Under the pieces are notes generated by a model. It worked only from the letters and a program-made list of their open reading frames with translations, ran no database searches and was not told where the DNA came from. DNA of 64,000 nucleotides from Cheiracanthium punctorium (lineage: Eukaryota; Arthropoda; Arachnida; Araneae; Cheiracanthiidae), in NCBI GenBank assembly GCA_038373885.1, contig JAWZYV010011613.1, positions 496,001-560,000 on the forward strand, given 5' to 3'. Below, one piece after another: positions 1-11,013 of the stretch. Position 1 is the first letter of the stretch, and each line of letters starts with the position of its first letter. The position numbers and the translations under genes are program-made.

Positions 1-884
1 GTAAATATTTATTACTCGATGAATACTTAACATATGGTATTATGCTTTGAGTTTAGTATTTCCGTGCTGAACTATTCAATGTCTTATTCAGTTTTGAAAC
101 ATAGGAATTTACTAAAAATTTTATATAACCCGAATTTATGTTTTACTTAAGTATAATTTTCAGTGTTTTTAAAAGAATAAGAACATATAATGAATTAACT
201 AATTTATGAATTTTTTCTCGCTTCCATAATTATATAGAAGTTTGTACTGAATAAAAGAAATAAAAGAAAAAATCTTAACTTGAGGGACATATTGAGTTTT
301 CAATGTGACAGAAACGAGATAGTTAGACCTGTGTTTATGGTTTATTGATTTTATCTTTCTATGTAAATGTTAACCATGTGGTTAACCTATGTAAATGTTA
401 ACCTTTTGTATATTCATTTTGGACTTAACTTTGAAATTGTCGATACAAAACATTCATGTTTCATTCCTTAATCGTTTTTTGAGGCTTAATTATCCTAGAT
501 ATGAAATTTAAAGGGTTCACACAGATTCCTTTTCGAAGAGTTCGTAAAGGGCGAATTAAAATGAGCCAAGGTAGCCGTCAAGAACTAGGGATAATTTGCA
601 ATAATGCGAAAGCAACAATTTGGTTGAATTTAAGAGAACTTTGGGAAATCAATGTTTCACTCAGTAGAACATTCCGAGAAACGTAACAAACCATTCCAAA
701 ATGCAAACACTTCGTAGAGTAAGAACAAACCGATTCATATTGCTCTTAAATTGTCTGATCTCTCCAATGCTTCAACTTTTGTCTCAACCTGTACTAGCTG
801 ACTTCTGATACTGATGTCCCATAGCCTAATGCGGTGAATACAAAGCTTCAACCTTTCATCATAAAACGTCTCAGACATATCTTT
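1..884. other. AT-rich non-coding stretch
   Basis: No gene, RNA or transposon boundary is recognisable. A 17-bp direct repeat (ctatgtaaatgttaacc) occurs twice near 358-405. The plus-strand reading frame at 501-686 has no recognisable domain and is probably chance. Confidence 0.5.
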
Positions 885-1129
885 ATAAAAAGATGATCAC
901 GGTATATGCATAGGTTCGAATGTGAATTTTTGGAAATTGTGAATTTTTTTTTTGTACGGGGATCGCATACAAATTTAAAAGTGTCATTTTTTGAAAATTA
1001 ACGAGAGGGAATTTTTTTAATGTAGTCGTTTTTCCTACCTTATTTTGAAATTTTTTAAAGTTTACATTGCTCACTTATCTCTAATGAATAAAGAGTTAAA
1101 CCGTGTTACTACCTTCTTGGGACAACCTG
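885..1129. repeat. One-ended MITE copy (family shared with 59986-60690)
   Basis: The last about 240 bases match, with many substitutions, the right half of the element at 60400-60690. Both end in the same outer motif, ttgggacaacctg, which looks like the tip of a Tc1/mariner-type terminal inverted repeat. No matching opposite end is visible upstream, so this copy is truncated or too decayed at its left side. It is non-coding. Confidence 0.5.
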
Positions 1130-1132
1130 AAT

Positions 1133-1180
<48 letters not shown>
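1130..1180. repeat. (AC)n(TA)n microsatellite
   Basis: About 13 AC units run directly into about 11 TA units. The tract sits exactly between the MITE end at 1129 and the foldback arm at 1181. Confidence 0.95.
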
Positions 1181-1181
<1 letters not shown>

Positions 1182-1580
1182 ATCAAATATAAAATCCCAA
1201 AACAAGTCATTGTCAAAAGGGAAATTAGGTACGACAAAAGCCACAAAACAAATTGAAAAATACATTAATATTTTAAACCGGACATTCGTCAGAGGTAGAC
1301 CGGCGTAAATGTTAGTAACAGGTTCCTGTGCCGGTGGCTGGAGATTTTTTTTAACTATTGCATTGTTGGAACTTAAAAATATTAATTTAGAAATCTTATA
1401 TCCAGCTATACGGAGCGTTAAATATGTACCTGTTACTAACATTTTTACGCCGGTCTCCCTCTGACGAATGTCCGGTTTAATGTATTAATGTATTTTTTAA
1501 ATTTCTTTTATGAATTTTGTCTAACTTCATTTTCCTTTTGACAGTGACTTGGGGTTATTTTGGGATTTTTATATTTGATT
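1181..1580. repeat. 400-bp foldback (long inverted repeat) element
   Basis: Positions 1181-1323 are the imperfect reverse complement of about 1424-1580, with a loop near 1324-1423. The best-conserved arm segment includes accggacattcgtcagag and gttagtaacagg. No reading frame is present, so this is a non-autonomous foldback or MITE-like element. I cannot see a convincing target-site duplication because the left edge abuts a microsatellite. Confidence 0.65.
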
Positions 1581-4499
1581 AGAAACACAAAACACATATT
1601 AAAGCTGCAGTTGCTTTGCTCATGATTTTCTTGTGATTAGTTTGTTTTAAAAAAAATCTTTCTACACACACACACACACATATATCTAAATAGACTACAT
1701 AGACTTTTAAAAACTGTAAATGTAATTACATGGATTAAGTAATCTAAACTCTTAACGACATAACAAAAATGGCGAAAAAAGAAATTTCAGCAAAGTTTCC
1801 ACCAGAGAACGTCTGCGTTTGCCATTAGTAAAACAGCATTGCATCATTTCTTTCATTGTACTAATTTAGGAAGGGCTGTAACTGTTCTGCGTATAAATAT
1901 TTCAGGTGTATAGAAGCACTTAAATAACTATTAAGGAATAACTACACACAGCTGAAATGTTGAAATTAATTTTATGTATACAATCTTTTCAGAAATAGAG
2001 TTATTGTACATTTAATGAGTTCTAAGAAACAAAAATGACCGAAACATAAAAAAAAGACGTACGGAGGTGGTAGATATGCATTGTATGCTGCATTCTGCCT
2101 CAGGAGTCAGTTATGCAATCATTTGTTAATTCTGCCGATAGACCTGGTCTTTCAAGCACTTGTAAAGGATACTTTGTCCTCCATGAATGCTTGTAAAAGT
2201 GGAACTATAACTTTTTGAACATTCCTGCAAAAATGTTTTCACCATATTCTGTCTTCGAACTATCGCCTTGTTGTTGTTGGAAATGGTAGTTTTGCTAGAA
2301 ATATTGTTCTTCAAGTTTTCCAACAGTCATTGCAACATGTTTGTTCATCCCATTTTACAGAACCCTCTATTACTGACTTTTGAAACAAATTTTGAAACAA
2401 CAAAACGGGAAGTAATTTACATTGAATGAATCGAATTTTATGCATAGAACATGTTAGCATTCTAACTGAAAGGTAAGCTACAAAAACGGTCTTTAAAAAG
2501 TTCCTAATCTTACATTTTTCTGCAACATTACACATTCAAGGGGATTCAATCCTCTTTCTTCGACAAGAAAGTTCCATCCAGCTTTCAAAGCACCCTGCAG
2601 TTCTCATGCATTTCTCTACACGTGAACAAAGAATATACCATTGTTGAAACCTTAGTTCAATAGTTGTATGATTGCATAAATTATAAGATAAATATTAAAA
2701 TTGTACACGGAAAAAAATGTTTTGTTGAATGGAACAAAATTTTGCTGATTCAACAAAATTTTGGGTGACGCTATTTAAACCGAATAATTTTGTTAGTTTT
2801 ATCAAAATTCCTGTCAAATAAACAAAATTTTTCGTTGAATTAACAAAAATTTCGTTGAATTAATTAAAAAAATATTAAATATTTAGTTTTTAGAAATTTG
2901 AAAATGCACTCGTATGCTTAATGTATCAAACCTCGTAAAAAATCACATTTTAGAATATTATTTTTATAAGAAAAAATGATAATGGAATTTTTAGTATTTT
3001 TTTAAGAATAAATTGAAATGAAAGAAACAAAAATTGACTCTTAGAAAATAATTTTTTAATGAAAAAAAATACATACGATTTTTGAATTGGGGGGGGGATT
3101 TAAAAAAATTTAATTTATATCTCTAACTTATTAAATTACTGAAAGTTAATTTGAACATATACCTCTAAGTAATGCATTGAACCTAACAAATGTTCAAGAA
3201 ATTACTGGCATTTAAGTATAATAAGCAGATAAATAGAAACACTTAGACCGATAGAAAATAATATTTGGAAAATAAGAGCAAGAAAAAGGTTTCCAAAAAT
3301 TTAATTTACATTTTATTTTCAGAATAAATGTACTTTTCCTGTAATTAATTTACATTTATCACACCTACACCACTAATTATCTCATGTTAATTTTATTACA
3401 GCACTAAAATTTAAATCTTCAAAAGAAACTTTTGCAAGCAGTTATCTTTTAAAGGAACAGCTGAAGGGAAGTGTGGCGTAAATCGAACGCAACTACTACA
3501 ATCTAGTTGATCCGGGATCGTATCTTTCTCCAAGAGCCGGAATCCCTCAAGGGGTTCCGAATAGAGCATTTCGACGTAACGTTTTAAAAACGTCATCTGA
3601 GTGACAGCGGACTGCACATCATTTCTGCGCAGATTCTCCTAGTTTCTTCTTTTGTATTCAACCTTGAAAAAGGGTACTAAAAACATCACTTTTAACTATC
3701 TTTAATTGTTTCAAAACATAAAAATTCCGCTGGAATATCAATGTCGAAGGTTTGCTTAACCAGTTCCATCCATTATAATCATCCAATGGAATTTGATATC
3801 TTTTTTAAAAAGTCGGGTTTTTCCCACTGAAACACATTACGAGAATGAATGAATCAATGATTAAATGAATTCAGACCGCAAAATGTGTGAATACATCAAA
3901 ATATCGAAAACTCGAATTTTTTCGCCATTACTATAAATTCCTTACATGGTACATGTTCAGAAATGAAAATATTACAGAAACGAAGTTTTAAATAAAACGT
4001 CGATATCTTTGAGTTTGTGGAACGAGATTTACAGGTAATATTGATTAAACGAAAAGGAAAATTGAACGAATAAGAAAAAATCTTCTCACTTAAAGAAAAA
4101 AAATCCTTATTCCCGAAATGCTAAGCAATAAGTTCATTGGCCATTTATGACGTAAGGCCTTTGTCCAGAAAGAAGTCGATAAAGTGCACCAGTATGTACA
4201 TCGATGTAGATGTATTGTATCAGATGTAGCTATACTATGTAAAAATAATATTGTATTTAGAAGATGTTCTTGCACCATGTATAGCTAGCTCAGTTCGAGT
4301 GCAACAATTGTCTGAAAGACATATTACCCAAAATTCCTTGATTCGAATCCATGAATTTATTGCTTTTGTACAATGTAAAAATATATCTAAACAGGCGACA
4401 TCCATTGGAATGTGTTTTTAAAATCAATCTTTTTCATACTTGAGAAAGTCGTGAAGGGATCGTTTGCATAATTGCATAAATCTTGTATTTAACGCAGTA
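1581..4499. other. Mostly non-coding stretch, one weak coding-like patch
   Basis: It holds an (AC)n tract near 1664, a cluster of acaaaatttt-type short repeats at 2715-2870, and a GC-richer patch at 3411-3660. On the minus strand, 2126-2640 has three short, shifted open stretches with protein-like composition; this could be a very decayed transposon gene. I recognise no domain in it. Nothing else is supported. Confidence 0.35.
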
Positions 4500-4501
4500 T
4501 A

Positions 4502-6331
4502 CAGCGTGGTCTAAAAGAAACTCCCCCTATATATGAGTCCCTAGTGGCCGAACCGTTCAACCAAGCGAAATGAAAGTTTAGATATAGTAATTTGAATGCA
4601 TGGGGTCCAGTGGTTACAGTGACAAAATTTCGAAATTTTCGAATGGCAACACCCACTGTTTCTATGCGCAAATTGATCAGAGCATGGAAAAACTTTCAAT
4701 GGCGTTGGAACGAGACATGTGTGACGTAAATTGGCGGCTTAAAACATTTTCAAAGAAGAGCATCGTAAAGAACAAATCACAATAAAAGGAAAAGTGTAAT
4801 TGATGCACTTTGCATAATTCACTGGGCTAGGCAGTAGACGCACCAATCACAGAACACTCTTGCAAAACACTGCTTGTGATATAAGCAGTGTGGGAAGATT
4901 GTTTCTTCATGTTCGTGCTAATCCGTCTCGTTTAGGGCGAAGAAGATGACACTTTCAGGGAAACAACGAGGTGAATTGATAAAGCTTTTTTATCTGAGAG
5001 GAGAAAATGCTGCCGAAGCATTGCGAGTTTATCGTCGAAATCATAAGCTAAAACGAGGCCCATGTTCCCTAAAAAGTGCAAGTAATTCTGTAAAGAAATT
5101 TGAAGAAACGGGATGCACATGTGATAGACCGCGATCTGGACGATCCCGTGTTCCTGTTGAAGTTGCTGCGGAAGTGCATAATACGATTACCGGTCCATTG
5201 CATACAGCAAGAAGTGTTTCCCGCAATTTGGATGTACCGAAAACCACAGTTCTCCAAATTCTGCCCTCTGTTCTGCGGATGTGTCCTTATCGATTCTAGC
5301 GTGTCGACTTTGCGAATTTTTTCCTAATCAGATATAATGTAGATAGCAGGTGGCCGCTGCGGACATTATGGACGGATGAGGCACATTTCACCCTGAAAGG
5401 AAACGTAAACTCCAAGAACTGCGTTCATTGGGCGGAAAAAAATCCTCACGGTGTGGCACCAGTGCCTTTATACGGCAGGCACGTGACTGTGTGGTGAGGC
5501 GTCGCAGGGACATTCACTCTGGGTCCTTACTTCTTCGAAGAAGTCACATCCAGTGGTATGCAAACGTGCTCCGTCACAGGTGCTCGGTATAAAGCAATGT
5601 TGGAGAATTACGTAATTCCAGAATTGAAGCTGCGAAATGTCATTGTATGGATGCTACATCATGCTCCTCCACACATTGCCAGAAGTGTTTGACAAATGCA
5701 GCAACAGCACTTTGGTGATAGAGTCATCCCGCGTACGTTTGCAGTTTCGTGGCCACCTCCTTCCCCCGACCTTACTCCGATGGATTTCTGGTTCTGGGTT
5801 TATCTGAAATCAAAGATGTAGACATCAAATCCCCGGAATTTGTCAGATTTGAAAGATGCCATAAAACGGGAAGTTCTACAAATTTCTCCTGCCATGATAC
5901 GTTTTTCATTGTCATCGACAATCTCCCGCATGCAATGCGTTATCGTCTGCGAAGGTGGCCACGTTGAAAACTTGTAATTCGAATAAAAGTCTTTTCCCCT
6001 CTCCCCTCTTTTGTTATCATGGGTTCTTTACGATGCTCTTATTTTCAAATGTTTTATGCCGCCAATTTACGTAATACGTGTCTCGTTCCAACGCCATTTA
6101 AGGTTTTTCCATGCACTGATCAGTTCGCGCACGAAAAAAGTGGGTGTTGCCATTCGAAAATTTCGAAATTTTGTCAATGTAACCGTGACTGTGAGAGGTT
6201 TATTGTTTTAAATTATCAAAATCTGGTCCCCATACATTCAAATAACTATATCTAAACTTTCATTTCCATTGGTTGAACGGTTCGGCCACTAGGAACTCAT
6301 ATATAAGGGAAGTTTCATTTAGACCACCCTA
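4502..6331 (+). mobile_element. DUF4817-type Tc1/mariner-superfamily DNA transposon with ~300-bp TIRs
   Basis: This is a complete 1.83-kb element. The left end (4502, cagcgtggtctaa) and the reverse complement of the right end (agggtggtctaa) match, and both flanks carry the dinucleotide TA, the target-site duplication expected for this superfamily. The inverted repeats are unusually long: about 4502-4775 pairs with about 6021-6331, the left copy lacking roughly 35 bp near 4610. Between them lies one plus-strand transposase relic (4946-5967). Nothing suggests current activity, since the coding region has internal stops. Confidence 0.88.
4946..5967 (+). pseudogene. Decayed transposase, DUF4817 helix-turn-helix plus DDE_3
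   Basis: The N-terminal 117 codons from the ATG at 4946 hold the helix-turn-helix unit: a KLFYLRGENAAEALRVYRR-type first helix region, then KKFEETG and the RPRSGR linker typical of DUF4817. The catalytic half follows in broken frames near 5340-5967. A WTDEAHF motif (first catalytic Asp), a WMLHHAPPH block where family members usually carry DGAPPH, and SPDLTPMDFWFW near the third acidic site are all visible. In-frame stops occur after VTVW and after ARSV, and a shift separates the two halves. The Asp-to-His change in the second block would remove a catalytic residue. Non-functional; family assignment is confident. Confidence 0.85.
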
Positions 6332-8082
6332 TATTTTGAAGCTGATTAAGGAATTATAATATATCTTCGTAGCTTGCACCACACAAGTTTTCTGAACGTG
6401 TATTAACTTTCAGAGAATGTTCAGTAATGTCCTTTGAACGTTAACAGGCGTTCACAGAACACTGTTGTGCTGCCTGGGCATAATTTACTGCTATAAATTA
6501 TTTCAGTGACAAATTTCTGTGAGTTTTAATGACAAAAAGCTGTTTCACAACACCAAAAATAAATAACTTTTTATATTTTCGATAGTTTTCAGTCTCATTT
6601 ATTGCCACTAAAAAAATTCTTCTTAATGTTTTGTATACTTAAGAACATAACTTTTATAAACTAGCTGTTAAGTGAGTCCTACGAGCAGCATAATTTTAGG
6701 AATAATTTATTTTATTGATATGTCGCGTAAAGGGAAGGATGTGACACTTAGGGGGGAAAAAGATGAGAAAAAATGAAATTTTATCTTCCCACAAGAAACT
6801 GACTGTTTCATCATCGATAAGATGTTACCACAAAACTGCGTCCATCAAAGACGGCTGGCGGAACTACTCGTGCACAGGCATATTTTTAAATTGATTTGGT
6901 CTATATGTTAGATAAATACATGTTTAAATACGTTAAAATGTTTCAAGATGTTATTTTGAAGGTTTTAAAGCTGTATAGATAGAAAATAATTTGTAAAAAA
7001 TATTTTTTATAAAAATGTCCCATTCTTTACCACTCTCTCTACTTTTAAAATTTAAAAAGCACTGAAAATACATGAGGTTTAAATTTCTTTTACTAGCTTA
7101 TTCCTGAACGTATACAGAATAAATTGAACATGGAATTTTATAATACTTACTAAGTAATACATATAAAATCTTAAGACATTACATTAATCAATAGGTATAA
7201 AAAGAATGTTTATATGCATAATGTTTTTTAAAAAATTAAATGCTTATTTAATATAGAATTTTATAAAATTAAAAATAATAAGTTTTAGATTAATAAGACA
7301 AACGCAGTTTTCAAAAATATTCTCATATAATAAATACGTTTCTTGAAAAAGAGAAAAAGTAGGATTTGCTTTTTTGAAAAAAGAATTTATACACACACAC
7401 AACGTATATATATATATATGAATGAAGTGCTTTTACTGAGTGAAAATAATTCTCCCGAGGAATATATTCATGAATATTACTTGATCTAAATTCAACACGG
7501 AAACGAGATTTCTGCGCTTATGTACAAATGCAAATGAAGGTTTGATAGGCATACTTTGACAGTAATTTATATGCCCTAACGGAGGAAACACATTAAAAAC
7601 GTGTGCTTTCGAAATGAGTGCACCATAAGGCCAAATGTATCATCATTTTTAATTTAATTCTTTCTCTAATGTATGTAATGATGTAGTTAAGTTCTGTTAT
7701 AAAAAGTTGCGTGAGCTAAAAGAATATCTTTTTGTCTTACGTAATATGTTTTGACGCTTCTGAGTTGTGCTGTGATTATTTCAAGTCAGAACCTGCCACA
7801 TTTGTTATATTTAACAAAACATAATGTGAAATATGTCTGTTCAAATCAAAATACATTCTCTTTCATAATCTACTCGATGAAAATGTCTATTGAAACTTAT
7901 TTTTCGAATATCTCACAGCAGAATTTTATCAATGAGCTTATAAAGTGTAAATAATTTTATCATCTGAGTAACCAGTTTACAAATTCATGATTTCATTTTT
8001 AATATAAAGTTTTTCTTGTAAAAGAATCAGCTGAAGCGCAAAAGGAAGAAAAACTAATTAATTTTAAAAGAAAAGATAATAT
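6332..8082. other. AT-rich non-coding stretch
   Basis: No supported gene. A small (AC)n / (TA)n microsatellite lies at about 7391-7419. Short open frames here have no recognisable motif. Confidence 0.5.
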
Positions 8083-8979
8083 TGTTACGAATTTTCGGGG
8101 TAACCCGCTGTTCTGGGGCTTAAAATAGTTAAAAATTCGTATTCTACGTTTCAAATAGTTAAATTTTGCTTTGTGTTGCATCAAAATCGGTCCACTAGAA
8201 CCGGAGATACGGAGGTTTCGGTTTCCCGTATGTTTTTCTATGGGGCTTCTAGAAATCTCGAGAAATATTGGTCCTAGGGCCTCGTTCTCTTCACTTTTCG
8301 GGACTTATTTTTGGGGCCAAATTTGGCGATATTTCGCCAAAAGTCACCAAGCTTGGCGACATTTTGGTCATTTGGCGCGATTTTCCCAATGGGGCCTGGA
8401 AGTTGGTTTTCCTGCATTAAAAACGCATAATAACCTAACATTCCTCTTCTACGGCGTAATCAAAAATCTCGCTTTATGTAGAATCTTCGAGAAATAGACT
8501 TTTCTGGAAACTGCTCGTAGCTTCTGCCTCCTCTATAAATTCCACAAACGCGCTGCTCCGAGAGTTCAGTGTTGATCAAGCTTTGAGAGAGTGAGTACGC
8601 TTGCTTTGTGATAGAAGCTGTGTTTCGCGCTGTTTATGAAGCTTTGAATTTAAGTGCTGTGTGTACATTTTTCATCGCTGAGTCTTGAGAGACTGTTAGT
8701 GTTATTTCTGGTATATTTTCACTGAATTTTTGCCAGTGAAAGTGTTCTATTTTGTATGAGAAATACAGCATTTGTGAGAGCTTCTGATCTAAGCGAACTG
8801 TTAAAAGCACATTACTGTTTAATTGTGCTTGTGAATTTTGTACAGATGATTGTTCCACGAAGTTCTAGAAGCAATAAAGTTGTATTCCATCCTGACCAGT
8901 GGACTTTTTACTAGAAATTTCTACGCCAACTGGACTTTAGAACGACGAACCCGGAAACAAGCAGAGTAGTTCTGCAACA
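8083..8979 (+). repeat. Probable solo LTR (Ty3/Gypsy-like)
   Basis: An 897-bp unit begins TGTTACG and ends CTGCAACA, so it has TG...CA termini, and is flanked on both sides by ATAT, a possible 4-bp target duplication. In the right order it holds a TATA-like ctctataaattcc near 8531 and an AATAAA near 8871, as expected for U3-R-U5. The 5' part carries imperfect repeats of ggcgayattt. No primer-binding site, gag or pol is found nearby, hence a solo LTR. The ATAT duplication is weak evidence in AT-rich DNA, and the right edge could be further right. Confidence 0.6.
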
Positions 8980-10060
8980 ATATATTTAATTACACCAATG
9001 TAAAGTATGATTTGAAGTTTAGTTCTTACACCCGGATTTAAAATTTGTTCTCCGCTAGATGGCGCACTCGATTGCCAATGCTTGTTCGAAATGTAACTCG
9101 CGATTATACGGTATATCTTCAATAAAGCTATGAGTGAAAACAACGAAATCGTGTCGTCGACTACTGCTTAGTTTTTGTCCAGTAGTCATATAAGCATTTC
9201 TGCAAATGTGTATGAATTGCTTTACGAAAAAATAACAATGAACTAATTTTTTAATAATGAGTATGCATTGAGTGTGCTTAGCAAATATTTAAGTTAAATA
9301 GTCCTGAGTATTAGAAGAAATGCACTTTCAAAATGAGTGTAAACTTTAAGACCAGACATAGCATAACTTTGGTTATATTCTCTTTCTTTTACGTTTTATA
9401 GAGGAAGGAAGCTCACATGTTTAAAGAGATATAAAAATAAAATTTAGACGTAAACAATTTGCTTTAAATATTCATATTATGTTGCAAGCATTAAAAACTA
9501 GTATTTGTTAAACATTATATTTTCATATACTTTGAAGTTTTGGTTGCATAAAAAGGAAATGTAATGCTAGTTATTACCTCCTTGATTAAAAAGATAGATT
9601 AAAATCGCGTTCAAAAATCTCCAGCAAGTTTTAACTGAATCCCCCCCCCCAAAAAAAAAAGAAGAAAAGAAAATGGGATTAAAGTGTTCATTACTGCAGG
9701 AATTTCAGCTTTATGCATGAAATTTTGCATAGGATGCTAATATTTAAATTAATCAGTGAAAAAGCTTAGCCTAAATCTATACATAGCCGCATGTCCAATG
9801 GAGGACTGACCCATTTTAAACGAGAATTACTAAAATACGATTGAAGATAGGTAAAATATAATTGCAGGTGCAGCCTTTTACACAGTCATGCTCTTTCCTT
9901 TCCTCACTACTACTTGACGGCAGCTGAAGGACCGATGGTTTCGGAAATTTGCGAAAGGAACAGGAAGAGTTCATACTCTCTCTTTGTGTTACAGAAGCCG
10001 AAGACAAATGCAAATGAGCACTGAGAAACATATCAGGTACAGTGATTTTTCCCTAGTCAG
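8980..10060. other. Non-coding stretch
   Basis: No defended feature. A second AATAAA (near 9120) lies downstream of the proposed LTR. A homopolymer junction (C-run followed by A-run) is at about 9641-9660. The minus-strand stretch 9816-10031 is a possible continuation of the coding-like relic at 10065-10430 after another frame change. Confidence 0.4.
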
Positions 10061-10064
10061 TTTT

Positions 10065-10430
10065 TCAATAATCGCCGACTGCACTCGCTGGTGTAACCGG
10101 AATGCTGTTGACCACCTCTTTCCCAGGAAATTGCGGAATGTTTATGGAGCTCTGCGGATGCTGTTCACCGTCTTCGACCCAAGTTGTAGCGCATTGTTGA
10201 AGGGTCTTCCTGATGCTGACTTCTCCTTGTTCTAATTTCTCAAGTGCAGTTTAGCTTCAAATATGCCGACTTCTACTTCTCCAGCTACGACTGAGAGCCG
10301 TGTATCAGTCTTATTGATTTCGTTGTAAGACAGATGTGTCGACATGTAGAATTGAACGGGCTTAACCAGTAGATGCAGTCTACTATTCCTTTGCAATGTT
10401 ATATATTAGCAGTTAATTTAATGTCTGCGG
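10065..10430 (-). pseudogene. Coding-like relic of an unidentified protein
   Basis: Read on the minus strand, a frame is open from about 10430, passes an ATG at 10345, and continues with protein-like composition (SYNEINKTDTRLS, then GEVEVGIFEAKLHL). Near 10240 a single missing base shifts the frame, and the new frame runs on as EKLEQGEVSIRKTLQQC, ATTWVEDGEQHPQSS and PVTPASAVGDY to a stop at 10065-10067. The charged first half resembles a helical or coiled-coil segment. No introns, splice sites or poly(A) tail are obvious. I do not recognise the protein. It could be a retrocopy, a decayed transposon gene or, less likely, a distant exon of the GABA-B gene on the same strand. Confidence 0.45.
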
Positions 10431-10975
10431 ACTAACTGTTCATGATATAGCTAACTAAGTTATCGATTCCATTAAGAAAGATAGTGTTGGAAGCTGAGAA
10501 TTCCTTTTTCTACAAAAGAACATCCGCATAAGAGATTGCTCATTTAAGTCAGAGCAATCCACTTCACAATGTACCCTTTGCTGCATTGGCACTAGGAGAA
10601 AAATATACATTTTCTAAAGTATCAGATTAAAATTAGATCCATATTCCACCGGGAGAGGGTGCTGCTGTATGTAATTTAATTCAGCAATAGAGAAAGAACG
10701 ACTGATTTTCAGTTAATTATGCTAGAGAAAGATTTTAAGGCAAAGAAACCTGCTATCCCAGCATGGAATAAATGTAAAACGATTAACTGAAACTGAACAT
10801 TCTTTCTCGATGACTGCAGCAACTTTCCTGTAGTACCCTGGTGAAATTTGAAACTAACTTTAAACTCTGATATTTTCAAAACTTAATGTTTTTCTAGTGC
10901 CAATGCAGAAAACGGTACATTCTTATCTCTAGTGGTATTTTAGTAATTCGAATTTCAAATGAGTCTGTCACTTAT

Positions 10976-11005
10976 TGGACCTTGCAAGTATACGTGCAAG
11001 GTCCA
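10976..11005. other. Perfect short hairpin
   Basis: The 12-nt arms ttggaccttgca / tgcaaggtccaa enclose an 8-nt loop. It lies just outside the left end of the long-TIR element at 11014, so it may be a subterminal structure of that element or an unrelated inverted repeat. Confidence 0.6.
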
Positions 11006-11013
11006 ATTCGCGC

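Noticed and set aside
1071..1442. Minus-strand 123-codon frame with YIYIYICVCVCV
   Set aside because: The frame is created by the (AC)n(TA)n microsatellite and the foldback arm.
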